NCBI GenBank assembly: GCA_907163375.1
Contig: CAJQUW010009236.1
Coordinates: forward strand, 310,001 to 374,000
DNA from: Prostheceraeus crozeri
Lineage: Eukaryota > Platyhelminthes > Polycladida > Euryleptidae
DNA: 64,000 bases
Direction of reading: 5' to 3'
The notes beneath the pieces were generated by a model, which saw only the letters and a list, made by a program, of their open reading frames with translations, did no database searches and was not told the DNA's origin. This document shows positions 35,067 to 46,477 of the stretch, piece by piece. Numbering within the stretch: position 1 is the first letter of the stretch; the number at the start of each line of letters is the position of its first letter. The position numbers were made by a program, and so were the translations under genes.

Positions 35067-36838
35067 GTAAGTGCAGATAGGAGAATAATGTCATCCAAGA
35101 CAGAATAAGCTTTTTGGGAATTTACATCGGGATTCTGTCACCAAAGAATAGGCCTATTTGTCAGCATCGTTTTGAAGGTCTAGTGTGTTTGTGTGTTTGA
35201 GAGAGAGAGAATGAAAGAGAGGAAGATTATTAATTGCTTACTACGACACTATGATACTCAAGTACCGTAGATCTTTGCTGGTCTTAATGCCAAATTATGT
35301 TTCGAATAGTATCAGTAGCAATTCATTATAAATCGACGCAGACATCATGTTTTTTTCCAGTTGTTCAATTTTGTTTCATCAGTGTAGAAACATAACTACA
35401 TTTTTTAGAAAAATCGAACATAATCACAATAAATAAACCACGGTTGCCTCATATGAAAAGCAAGTACAGTTAATAGGCATTAAGTGCTTTGCAAAATAGC
35501 GACTTCAGATAATATGTGACAACTTCTTGAAGCACAATGAGCGGTCTAATCGACTTGGAAAATTGTATACTTATATGTTGTGTTATAAGCAAATCAGCGA
35601 GGAATTATTTACTCTGAGAAAAAATAAGAAATCACAGAAAGATAGTATCAGAGATGAATGAGAATGACAGGTGAGAACATGCTGAAATCAAGTAATGCAG
35701 TACGGGATTTTGCGGCCGGACTCGTATCAAACTGTGTACTGTCAATCTGCGTTATCATATTACACAAACCTGCTTGAATTCAAAACAGGAAGTCAATTTA
35801 CTTCTTTCATTATCTCCCAAGGATATGATAATAAATTTGTTACTGAAAATATGCCCTTAATTAAATCACTTTTAAGTCGCAAATTTTCTGAACTCCTTCC
35901 GGTTGGAAGAGTTTTCTGTAATTACTATTCAGCTCGAATAATGTTCAAGAATCAATATTTGTGAAATTTGTTCAATAAGTATTTAAGAAAATATCTCAGG
36001 TTACAGACTATAGACCCCAGTTTATAGATTCAAGAGTCTATGATCTCAGGTGATGTCCATTCTTCGATATTCTGTGTATCGACCTATGCTATACGATGCT
36101 ATGAAACAGTGTTCCTTCCATAGATATTTAGCTCTTAATTGTTTACAAATGTAAGCTAAGATTGGACAAAAATTCAAATTTGTGGACCATTTTGGGTTTT
36201 ACTGCCAATGTGCAGAAAAGAAGACATTACTAAGTCAATCTAGCAACATTTCATATGTTAAAGCATTAGCTTGCTACTGAATGAGTAGAGAGTTTGTTTA
36301 AGTATGTTGTTGTAGAAAATATCAGCTACTGTTAGAAGATGCGGTTCGAATATATTGAATGTATTGGTTTACCAGTTCATTTGAGTAATCAACGAATTTT
36401 ATTTCGCCCGCATGCGATTTAACAAATTGAAATATTCTTACATTACATGTATACACAGTTAGTCATATATAGCGTCTTCAACCCCCTCCGCCAATTCATG
36501 TTTCATGATGGGTTACTCAAAGATAGAATTTGATTAACTTTGTTTTACTTGCTAAGATTGAAAAGAATTTGTAATTTGTGAAATTGAATTGAAAAACCAA
36601 TATTTAAAATCTTTAAAAATCACAGAAAGTTTCTTTTATTCAAATGAAATTCGACCGAAAATTCAGCTAGGGCTTTGCCAATTAAAGAAAGTCTTTAGTA
36701 CGCTCTAGGTCTATGGAAAACTTTTTTGGAGCCTCCGCATCGTTATAGCATTCATGACGCTTCTTTGTTGATGTTGATTAATAGCTACATAATTCTGAAT
36801 TAGATGTTCTATTTCAAAAATAAATGACATTTTTTCAG
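35067..36838 (+). other. Tiki intron 3 (1.8 kb)
   Basis: The intron begins GTAAGT and ends TTTTTCAG. It contains a short GT/GA-rich simple repeat near 35185-35222 and no recognised exon. An 89-codon ORF at 35695-35964 has no family features. Confidence 0.7.
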
Positions 36839-36940
36839 GCCTACATCAAAAGATCGTCATCGAAAAAGACTGCCAGAATTCCGTCCAAAATATGTTCATT
36901 TCAGAGATCTATGGATACGGATAGAAGATTTTACTCAGAG
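36839..36940 (+). CDS. TRABD2: Tiki/TRABD2-like metalloprotease, fourth recognised exon
   Basis: This 102-bp exon is supported by its acceptor TTTTTCAG, its donor GTGAGC at 36941, and phase: it enters in phase 2 and leaves in phase 2. The correct frame reads a basic stretch (RHRKRLPEFRP) and then FRDLWIRIEDFTQR. That matches the conserved block near the C-terminus of Tiki proteins (…F.DLWVR.E…). The basic run before it is also typical. A longer ORF in another frame here is a shadow. Confidence 0.85.
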
Positions 36941-37181
36941 GTGAGCGTCGAGATCAAACATTATATCATTATTTTCTCAATGATTGATCTAAAGCTAGTC
37001 ACTACGTTAAGTCTAGACAGTTCTTTACAGCACTGTTTGTGCTATAGCATGTGCAATCAATAAATGCATACACTGTATATGAAGGACATAATGTACTGGG
37101 AACACAGAGTGAAATAAATAAATAAATACGAAAAACGAAATACATGCAATGATATCGAAATATTCGTTTGTTTATTTTCAG

Positions 37182-37338
37182 ATCAATCACCAAAAAGGAT
37201 AATATAGCGGTGAAAAAGCACCAAACAAGCCAAAGTTCGTCATATAATACAGCTTCTTATCTTGACTCATCATTCCATATGGTATCATTTGTAATCACTT
37301 GCATTGTGCTAAAGAACGCATTTACTGTTTTTTCGTGA
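37182..37338 (+). CDS. TRABD2: Tiki/TRABD2-like metalloprotease, last exon with hydrophobic tail
   Basis: The acceptor TTTATTTTCAG ends at 37181 and completes an Arg codon in phase 2. The exon encodes 51 further residues and ends TGA at 37336-37338. A hydrophilic Ser/Lys/Gln-rich linker is followed by a terminal hydrophobic segment (MVSFVITCIVL, then KNAFTVFS). Vertebrate Tiki proteins end in a membrane anchor. A short hydrophobic tail with almost no cytosolic residues would fit a transmembrane or GPI-signal end. The exon was found by phase and position rather than strong similarity. Confidence 0.72.
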
Positions 37339-39112
37339 CAGCATTTCTTTTGTTGAAATCCAATTTATTGTAAATGTATTGTAGATTTTTCATATCTCCT
37401 CGAACCTTGTTCAGCTTCTACCTCTTACATGTTTTACTGATGTCAACATAACGGTGAATGAAACATTGCTAAAACTACCTCTTTGTAATTTCGTATTTCA
37501 ATGTTAATTCAAATACATTTAGAAAATATTTTTTGATTTATTCCGGCAAAGTTATGGATGCAGGGCGAAGACCAGCGATAGAAGCGATTGACAAACCAGT
37601 TATATATGCATGCGAGTATTTGTATAACATTTACGTAAACCATGTAGAGGTAAACTTAAGGACATTTTGAGCAATAGGGTTAGATTATTTCTAGGATTAG
37701 ATTAATTTCATTACGAGTTAGACTTTTTAGTTAGACCGAGTATGGGCCAGGTATTATTTAACAAAAATGAACATTAATTTCCATTTACTTGTGAAGTGTG
37801 AAAGTCAATAAATCACATCATTACCTATATTCTTTAAGTACGTTACATCTTGATGTAATTTATGTGGCATTGAGGTTAATGTGAATATAGGCCTACACAT
37901 CCTGTGGTTGTGGTTCATTCCAAAGAGATCATCAATAATATCCATTGCTATGTAAAATTACCTGTAATTAATTACTCGGAACTGTCCTGTAAGCTTTTCA
38001 TGACAATGGTTCATGAATGAATAGGAAATCATTCGTACCATATTGTAAATCCATGTTCTTTTTTGTGGATCCAGAATCCGAAGGGTAGAAATATTTTTTC
38101 TTTGGTATTTTTTCTTCCTGTGCCAAGCAATTTTGTCCCTACTGTAATTGCAAGATTTTTTAAGTCGTTCACGCAAAAGAGCTTCAATTCATACTTTTAT
38201 TCACCGGAATGCCTCTTAGGGGCCTATAACTTCGATTATCGCTGTTCATAGGCCAAATGGTAAATGCTTATTAACCATTGGTTAACATACAGCAATAACG
38301 AAAGTTGACCTAACAAATAACTTCTATGATATTTTCATCCTCAAGTAAATGTTTCGATCACAGCCTCGGTTTGCAAGCCTATTTGATTTGACATCGAAGT
38401 CCTTTAATATCGAATAATAGAATGAGTTTTTACAATAGACTTTATTATTAATATTACCATGACATCGGTCCCATACATAGTTCAAAAATAATGTAGGTAT
38501 CAAAAATACAAACTTATCTGAAATAATTACACTTGGATGCATGCAAGGAAAGCAAACACAAATGTTCTCTGCACAGCCTATTTCTGCCAGATTTGCAGGA
38601 TTCTCAAGGGCTAAATGATTTTATTTGTAATGGCATATTAAAAGTCATCAAAAGTCTATGTCATAGATTCATGTTCATACATTCAACTAAAGAAAATACA
38701 ATGATCATGGTGGTCATAGATTGCTATCATTGCATTTGGCTAGATGGATGCTCATTTACAAAATCATCATCTTTATGCATATCCTCTTTTGCGTCTCTAA
38801 AAAATTTGATAGGAGTTTTAGTATAGGCATTACTCTTTTCAGTCATGATAAATTCAAATCAACTTCAATAAGTACTGGTTTTGCGTTCCCAGTAGGAACG
38901 CTAGGAAGTCATCAGCTGGAACTCAGGTAGGATTCGTGTTTCGACCCCAATTCCTGAACATTCAAACCAACCTGAGCGGGGCCCTGCACAGTAAAAATTT
39001 ACAGCTTCCACAAAGTCAAAAGTCGGGTTAGTCAAAATCGGTGTAAGTCAAAATTCGCAAAAAAAAGAAAATCTGATTATTCTGTTAGCAGAAAACTGAA
39101 CTTAGAAAATTG
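37339..39112. other. Tiki 3' UTR and intergenic sequence
   Basis: The Tiki 3' UTR should begin here. A possible polyadenylation signal AATAAA lies at 37807-37812, about 470 bp past the stop. ORFs on both strands at 37958-38930 are short and overlapping and have no recognisable motif. I see no other gene. Confidence 0.5.
37807..37812 (+). terminator. Candidate polyadenylation signal of the Tiki gene
   Basis: An AATAAA hexamer lies about 470 bp downstream of the Tiki stop codon on the same strand. AT-rich DNA gives many chance matches, so this is only a candidate. Confidence 0.3.
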
Positions 39113-39665
39113 TCTAGCTGAATACAACCCAAATTTCAAAAGTAGCTCTTTATGCCTGTGCAAACATCTTTCTGCATTATTGATTAAAGAATCTTGATTA
39201 TATCCTCTAGCTACTAATAATCTAAAGGTCGAAGAAGCGTCTTCCACGAAGTCATCAAGGCATGAAAAAATTCGACCATATCTTATAAGTTGTCTGTTAA
39301 TTGGCTACTCATTTTGTACGGGATTGTATTTTCTGGGAATGTTAGGAGTCTATAACAGCAAAGTTAAAATAGTCTACTTTATGATACACAGAAGTTCTCA
39401 AACCATCATTACTTATTCTCAAACCATCATTACTTATTCTCAATTTAACATCTAGGTATTCAACCTCTTTATTATTACTACCGCTTCTCCTCGCTTCCAA
39501 GCTACCAGGGCAAATATGCTTTATAATCTGGTTAAAATGTTTATAATTAATTATACAAATGTCGTCGATGTATCTAGAAGTATTAGATAACAGTTTAGCC
39601 AGTCCCATCTTCATATTTTTAGACAGAAAAAGCAGAAAAGTGCCAAAAAAGCCTGTCCCTAGCAA
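39113..39665 (-). pseudogene. Decayed reverse-transcriptase fragment (Penelope-like or related)
   Basis: The minus strand from 39665 reads a Ser-Arg-Tyr-Ile-Asp-Asp active-site block (SRYIDDICIIN), then KEVEYLDVKLRI and VYHKVDYFNF. This is the end of the RT palm and thumb of a non-LTR or Penelope-like element. The frame shifts near 39345 and continues as LTFPENTIPYK, stops, and then resumes as RYGRIFSCLDDF..LLVARGY..LLLKFGLYS down to about 39113. The fragment therefore has at least one frameshift and one stop. A 21-bp unit is tandemly doubled at 39395-39436, adding seven residues. No endonuclease domain is seen next to it. Confidence 0.7.
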
Positions 39666-39744
39666 ACAAGTGTTTCAAAATGACACATGAAATCAATATA
39701 ACTCTTACAGTAGCCTATTTATAGTCTGAGAACCAAACCTACTG

Positions 39745-40210
39745 ACACTAGGCGACATGCCACGCGTAATTTACGGAACACCCCGAACATCCGTGGTTAA
39801 GGACATTCTATTCTTCTGCGCACGTACATACGCGCTGCACTAAGAGTCAGAAATTACTTGATTTGATGCTGTTAAAACATAGAGAATGTTTATGAATACG
39901 CGCGGGCGAGCGTTTATAGTTTGCGCGTCGTCTACGGTTGTCTGCGTTGCTGCTTGAACCACGGATGAACCGCTAAGCATGTTCTGTCTTCCTTGAGCAT
40001 GAAATTGAGGTCCTATCACATTGTTTAGCCTCTGATGCATACAGACTCATGAGACGCAAAGTCTATATAACATGACTGACAACTATACTTAACTTATATA
40101 ACAGATGTTGCAGAATGTCCCGCATAGCCATGGATGTTTAGGGCCATGTGTAATTACGCGTAGTTTACGCGTGAATTACGCGTAATTGAGCGTGGCACGT
40201 CACCTAGTGT
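39745..40210. mobile_element. Short non-autonomous DNA element with TIRs (about 466 bp)
   Basis: The left end reads ACACTAGGCGACATGCCACGC, a plain match to the reverse complement of the right end (ACACTAGGTGACGTGCC). Subterminal ACGCGTAATT words recur in both orientations near the right end (40147-40188). There is no coding capacity and no clear target duplication, so the superfamily is unassigned. Confidence 0.65.
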
Positions 40211-40216
40211 ATTGTA

Positions 40217-41955
40217 CCAAAAAATAAAAATCGACTTTGGATCATCAGAATTGAGCAATTGTGGTTTTAAAAAAATGTCCTATTCTTTCGACCAGACATT
40301 TTTGATTTTTCTCAGAATTTCAATTTATTGCAAAAAACACATTTTTTTATCCGAATTTCATGAAAACTTACGGAATTATCAAGGATCATGATGTTATCAT
40401 GCATGCGTAATGTTATGTAATAGGACAATAATTGTCATTTTCAAAATCTCGTAAAACGGACAAAATATCCGTCTGACCCAGACCACAAAATTATCGGTCA
40501 GAAGACCCCAAATACAAATGTAACAACTTGTACAAATACTAGGTGGTCGGCACTGAGATTTTCGAGTTTAGCTTGAAAAATTAACTATGTACGCAAAGTT
40601 TCAAAGAAAAACGAAGTTGCAAAGTTGAATAGACAGAAATTGTCCAAAATGTTGTTATATAAAGTGGATTTACCTAGGCCTATCACATCTATAACTTCAG
40701 TTCATGAACTATTAAAATCAAACAATAAAATTCATAAATTCAGACTTTTATTGGCAAAAATGACAGCATTTTGTTTGATGTGAAAAAATGCATGCTCTGA
40801 AGGATAAATGTTCATAGAGCTCTCAGATTAATAGCCTTCTAATATCATATTGCTGACTGTATTGATATGGCCTGTAATATTGCATTTATCATTGTGACAA
40901 TCAATTAAAGCATATGCCTGTAGGCATTGCGGATTTATAAAGCCTACACATGTAATACACCACGGGTAGGCCTACTGGCCTAAGCAAAAAAAATTCCTGA
41001 GAAATCATTAAAACCCAAAACAAGAAACATTAATACAATTTGTTTGACCAACAAGGGAGTTTCCAGTGTACCCAAACCCACATCATTTTCATTGGTAACA
41101 CTGACTTATCAATTAACTTATCAATATTGATCCTTTGCCATGCTGACGTGGTGTTGTGTTCTCGAAAAGAGTTGCAGTACATAAAAAGAATACCCTTCTC
41201 TATGAACCATTTATTAGTATTTAATATGAGTACTGAGTTGCATATTATAGGCTATTCACTCTATGGTGCATATTAAATATAAATCAGGCATTTTCTTATC
41301 AATAACTTTATATAGGACTATATATGCTTTCAATGCGGAGATCAATATTAAAGGGGCCATCGCTGTTTGATCTTAGGTTCGCTCACTCGTACAAGGTGTT
41401 ACACGCATGTGTCATACTTCTGTTCAGCGCAATTATTTCAAATGTTGAACGAGAAAGTAGGAAAATATCCTAATTTTTTCCTCATCAAGCAAATTTCATG
41501 AAGAAGTCACCAAGCAAAAAAACGCGCGATCCCTGATCATTCAAGAATTGCGCGATGATTGCGTTATTATGTGAACTCCACTGCCATAGGCCTGTGACGC
41601 CAACCATCAATGTATAAAGGCCTAAAATATAAATGCAGCCCGTATAACCCATCACAGATGCAGGTTTCATGACTCCAGATTGTTATTAAAAAATACAAAG
41701 TAAATATGTTTACAAGAGTTTAAAATGATGGTTATATTGTCTTATCAAAACATTTCGCATACAACATCATTATATTCTTGATAACTCCGTGACTTTTCAT
41801 GAAATTCGGATAAAAAATGAGGTTTCAGCAATAAATTGAAATTTTGAGAAAAATCAGAAAAGTCTGGTCGAAAAAACAGGATATTTTTTAAAATTCACAA
41901 ATTTAGGCCTACTCGATCGTTTGTGATGATCAACAGTTAATTTTTTCCTTTTTCT
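40217..41955. mobile_element. Element with long (about 220-250 bp) inverted terminal repeats
   Basis: Positions 40217-40455 and 41700-41955 are inverted copies. Shared blocks include TTTCGACCAGAC, GATTTTTCTCA, ATTTCAATTTATTGC, TTATCCGAATTTCATGAAAA and GACAATA. The interior of about 1.25 kb has no coding sequence. The element abuts the TIR element ending at 40210. Divergence and indels suggest an old fold-back transposon. Confidence 0.65.
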
Positions 41956-42026
41956 GTAGCAACTAGACACACAAATGATGTATTTCGTCATATAAAGATG
42001 AGGCATCATTCCTAAGATGAGAAATG

Positions 42027-42078
42027 TGCATCGGTTAGAAGACAAAGAAATGGTATCGGTTAGAAGACAACTTTTGGG
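42027..42078. repeat. Short tandem duplication
   Basis: ATCGGTTAGAAGACAA occurs twice, separated by about 10 bp. No gene is associated. Confidence 0.6.
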
Positions 42079-43904
42079 GGACAAAGGCTAATTGAAAAAA
42101 ATCCCACATTAATCTGAATGCAACCCCGAATCGCAGTCTGGTTTAAAATACGTTTCATGCGCCTTTACATAATACATAACTTTATTTAGATCACAACGAA
42201 ATTTCTTCCCGAAGATCGAGTAGGCATACTTTTAGGCTAGCATGCCGGGAGATCAAATTACTTTGAATGCCGACGATGTGTCAAAATGAAACATGCATCT
42301 TTAATGGTGTGATCTCTCAAAAACATATTCCTGTGTAAACCATGTTGACTTTAAATGGATTTCATTAGTTGCTGAGAGCTCTTGTGTATAAAATTGCACA
42401 ATTTTGATGTAATATTACACAGTATGTAGACAGAAATGATACATGCAGCAATGGACGGTAAATAATTAAACAAAAATAAATTTCATGAATCGAACTTTAT
42501 AATTGTTAAGACGTGTCTCACTGCTTTTGAGCTTCGCATATCAGTGGCGGTTTGTGCATTCGCCTTACCTCACCAGTATTATGTATATAAAAAGATTTTC
42601 TTTTTGATTGCAGGGTTTCTACAGAAACTGGAAAACCATTTTCCAGGACATTTCCAGGATAAATTCAAAGAAATTCCAGGATTTTCTACCCCCTATTTTG
42701 ACTACGCTGGTTCGAATTTTTTTTGTCTATCAACGGTTGCTAGGGAACGCTTTTTTGCATAATTTTAAGGTATTTCCAAAACTCAGTTGAGGAGACTAGC
42801 ACTGGTTCCGGATCATTTCCGATCGCGATATTTTTCACGTTGTTTGATTGTTAGGAGCAACTTACAGATGCTTCAGCAACAAAAACGGAATACGCGAAAT
42901 TTGCGAGAAACGTCAACTGTGGAAAAATTATTATCATAGCCCTGTTAATACGCAAACTATCAAACAAAAATCATGCTGAAAAGGGATGTGCAGAGCTTTA
43001 GCAACTGCCTTGGAAATTATTAGAAATGAATATGCCACGAAGATGTCCGTCAGATCAGAATTGGCACCCTCTCCTAGATTAACAATTAGGAGATTAACAA
43101 GGAGATTAACAACTCTATTTGATTAACAAAATCAGAATCTCTAAACACACGTAAGTTTCCTCGATAGGATTCGATTCGTACATCCCATACACTCAAAATA
43201 TTAGTTTGTTACATCTATGTGAACATGGAAAACGAGTCTGCTGCTAAATATCAAAACTTTGTTTAACCAGAATTATCGTAAAATCTTTTTAAATGCTAAA
43301 ACAGCATTATGAAAAATCTTTTGTTTGTGAGGTTAAATCATCCTCAAGAACAATGTTTTGTACATATGAATGTAAATAAAAATACGCATGAAATTACTTG
43401 AAACAACTGTTACATTTTCTTATTATCATTAGCGACAAAAACAAAAAATGGAAACAAGTGTATCTCCCATTTACCATGGGAATATAACAATCAGAAATTT
43501 CAAGGACGAGGACCACAACTGCATAAAAACTTTGGAATTATAGCTGATTAAGAAGCTGGTGTGGAAATCATTAACCCTTTCGCATAGTTGATTTGCCACT
43601 TAAGTTGCCATACTCATCGATCAGAATGTAAGTTTGGTGATTGCAGCAACAGAGTAGATGCATGTGCTGACTACTGGTTTCACCTAATTTTGGCATCATT
43701 TATCTACAGTGTACATAACTTTTGACTTCATAACTTTGAATTTTTGTAAAAATCGAGATAAACAGGCTAAAGAAAACCTAGTGGATATGTAAAGCGGACA
43801 TAAAACTAAGGGATTATGTATATATTTCCTCATTATACACTAAGATGCAAGGACACCTACAATGTGATAGCCGATGAGAAAGGGTTAATTGATTGTAAAC
43901 TAAA

Positions 43905-44276
43905 TTAGCTGTTGATAATGCATGCTATTTCAAAATTAAAATCAAGAAAAAGGAACTGAAGCTGCAATTTCGCTGCTTTTAAAGCAGCAGCCCTGTTGTT
44001 CAGTTCGTTAATTTGGTCTTGCAACTTTGAACTTTCATGTTCGATGGATTGCAGTTCAATATCCATTTCATTTTTCCGCTTCTTCGCTTCCTTCTCTTGA
44101 TTGTCTTTCTCACGTCGCTCAATCAAGTGGAGTTGGCGACCTTTTGAGGCATATCGGACGGCCTCAACCATTTCCATCATAGAAATTGATAACAATAAAC
44201 TTCTAGAATGGAAGTAAAGCTTCATCCAATACACAATAGTGGCACAAAAATCGCACGCATTTTCACTTAGATACAC
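43905..44276 (-). pseudogene. Transposase-like remnant, C-terminal coiled-coil segment
   Basis: The readable part begins near 44195 with MVEAVRYASKGRQLHLIERR and continues as a Lys/Glu-rich coiled coil (EKEAKKRKNEMDIELQSIEH, then QDQINELNNRAAALKAAK). In related invertebrate transposon proteins such a coiled coil follows the AQR..YDAV block, which here ends at 44440. About 200 bp of unrelated sequence separates the two parts. The final residues run into non-conserved sequence. Confidence 0.5.
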
Positions 44277-44398
44277 TTGTCAACGGCTAAACCATTGGGC
44301 TAGAAGAAGTCACATGTGCAATTCTGAGATTTTCATTGGTTCTTCATGCCCCAACTTAGTTCCCCCGGATGTGCCGCGACCTTGAGCCAATTTCCATT

Positions 44399-44954
44399 CT
44401 AGTCAACTGTAGATAAACAATATATTTCTATGATTTCCATCGTAACTGGAATTTGGAGAACACCATTATTCACAGCATTGTAAACGACGCGCTGAGCAAT
44501 TACTGATGCTTCACTCATGTTTTCCATAAGTAAGTCTTTGTTTATACTGAATCCTGACTCAACTGCGGCCTGTCCATGGAAAAGAATTAACAACATCCGA
44601 ACAATCATCCATAAACTTCCCCAATTTTGATTCGTTTTGATGAGATCTACGTACAGATCATCAAGCCGTTCCTCATTCAAGTCAAAACGCTCCAGTCGAG
44701 TCCGGATATTTGAATTCGATATGAAGTGGGCATATTGACTCAGATGCAGAAATGAGCCTTTTGTCCAGAAATGAGTTGAGAACAATGTCAAATCGTTTTT
44801 CACAAACAAGTCTAGTATTATCACTGATAGTGAATGGAGACAAAGCCGATGCTCCTCGGATTAGCGGATGTTGAAGAGGACTACGTTCTAGGATTTTCTC
44901 TGCGACACCTCGAAGAAATGACTGACACTCACGGTAGAAGTCGAGCTTTTCCAT
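44399..44954 (-). pseudogene. hAT-like transposase remnant (broken)
   Basis: Two overlapping minus-strand frames together cover this segment. The upstream frame reads FYRECQSFLRGVAEKILERSPL and RLVCEKRFDIVLNSFLDKRL. After a frameshift around 44740-44780, the second frame reads LWMIVRMLLILFHGQAAVESGFS and then KDLLMENMSEASVIAQRVVY. The block with HGQAAVESGFS resembles the C-terminal dimerisation region of hAT-type transposases and related uncharacterised invertebrate proteins. The superfamily assignment is an inference. The start of the protein is missing. Confidence 0.55.
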
Positions 44955-46240
44955 AGGCTTTGGATTCGGAGGGATCGCGCGGAAATCAGACTAACAACAT
45001 TCTTTTCAAAGCTACACAATTTGTTTTTCAATCAACATGCATTTTTACAAGTGAGATCGATGTCACAGATCATATATGCTTGGCTACAAATAAGCTTTTT
45101 CCAGGTGCCGGTTTCGTTTTCCAGGGACCTGTAGTAACCCTGGATTGTCAATTAGTGTAATACCGTTTTTTCTTTCCTTTTTTGTCGTCCATGCTCATTG
45201 TATGCTTTAGTCCTTTGCCTTTTTTGTTTAATATTTTTACTTGATTATTTTTACACTTTTATTTTCTTGGCATTACGTTTTTACTCGTTTCGTCATTTAA
45301 CTCACTACTCCCTTCTCTGTTATCCTTTTTTCATTATTCTTTATCAATCAAGGCATTTTTGTTTTATTTTGATAGTATCATATTCCATTGAAAACAATAC
45401 CTACGTTTATAAGGCCTAGGATGACATGTGTATTGTATTTCATTGTTTTATCGGACCCGCGTTTCCTGTACATGTCACCCAAACAATTACCTATTCGTTG
45501 TTGGTTGCTCAGGTTTCTAATGCAACTACATGATAACTGCAGTGCGATGAGCATTGTAGAAGCAAAAATTGCGCAAGTTCGTCTAATTACATTTTATTAC
45601 ATGAGAAGGCATATGACGATTGAATCTTCAATGACAAACGCAACTTTTTATATACACGGTGAATTAAAAATCAATATGATAAGACATCTCAATATGTAAA
45701 TATATCTCAAATATATTTACAATTAAGCATAGTTAACAAAGTCAAACTTCAATTCACTTCATTACTGCTAAGCAGCATAATGTCGACAAGCGTAATAATT
45801 ACATTGTACATCAGCTCCAAGCTATCGAGATTCACAGAATTGCACAGCAATTGATTTGCAATCGAAAATGTACAAACTTTTTACACTATCTTTGAAAAAA
45901 ATAGTTACAAAATCAATAATCTAAATGCAGCACTACTTCAAAATTCATTATCTCCGATTACTTTTCACTAACAATATAAAAAAACAATTATTACGAAGAC
46001 CTGGAATCGCATTCATTTTTTATGTTGAAGAACAAACCGTGCATTTTATGAATGAAGTGATAGTCGGTCTAATATCTCTTTCTTCTGCAAAAAGAAAAAA
46101 CTAATGGCTTTACTGACTTCGTTTGCTACTTGAACACTGTGACGAAGAATAGTCAAGAACAAGTATTTCATGCCAGAATGTAGAATATCAAATAAAGTAA
46201 AATCAAAGTCATCTTTATCCCAAATAAAGGCTGCGACAAA

Positions 46241-46477
46241 TCAACCAAAGTACTCAGGAACGGATAGATTGTTCATATCCACAGGCCGCTTGTATGCCGT
46301 CTTATCTTCAAATGTGGGGGCAGAGATCACACCGTTGAGGACACGTTCCACATGCTCTACTAGTTCACTGTCGGCCGGGCAATACATTTCCTCATCAAAT
46401 GATCTCGAGGCAGCAACAATCTCGAGATACCAATTTATGTCTGGTTTACGACAATCAATAAGACGCCGAGTCACCAA
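46241..46477 (-). CDS. Unrecognised protein-like ORF or exon
   Basis: The minus-strand frame reads WYLEIVAASRSFDEEMYCPA, ELVEHVERVLNGVISAPTFE and then KRPVDMNNLSVPEYFG before a TGA stop. Its composition and lack of low complexity look like real protein, unlike other small ORFs nearby. There is no convincing start; the frame extends a little upstream of 46477 before losing sense. It could be a last exon of an unseen gene, or a transposon fragment. I do not recognise the family. Confidence 0.3.
   Translation of the reverse strand: MVTRRLIDCRKPDINWYLEIVAASRSFDEEMYCPADSELVEHVERVLNGVISAPTFEDKTAYKRPVDMNNLSVPEYFG

Larger units (their letters stand above)
9340..37338 (+). other. TRABD2: Gene span: Tiki-type (TRABD2) metalloprotease, five exons recognised
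   Basis: Five exons join in consistent phase: 9340-9897, 29713-30046, 34871-35066, 36839-36940 and 37182-37338. Together they give about 448 residues plus a stop, against roughly 500 for vertebrate family members including their signal peptide. The 5' exon(s) with start codon and signal peptide are not identified, so the gene probably extends leftward. Intron 1 is 19.8 kb and hosts the Gypsy element. The gene converges with the GON4L-like gene on the other strand. Confidence 0.85.
42611..45142 (-). mobile_element. 2.5-kb DNA transposon with CAGGGTT termini and a hAT-like coding remnant
   Basis: The left end CAGGGTTTCTACAGAAACTGG and the reversed right end CAGGGTTACTACAGGTCCCTGG are imperfect TIRs, both followed by GAAAA. 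The 5-bp word GATTG lies directly outside both ends (42606-42610 and 45143-45147) and is a likely target duplication. Subterminal TTTCCAGGA words repeat near the left end (42640-42690). The coding remnant on the minus strand (44954-43905) starts about 190 bp from the right end. The middle (42790-43900) is non-coding, with a GATTAACAA repeat near 43080-43135. This is an internally decayed copy. Confidence 0.7.

Noticed and set aside
36842-37063. 79-codon ORF over the fourth Tiki exon
   Set aside because: It is in the wrong frame; the frame demanded by phase gives the conserved FRDLWIRIEDF block.
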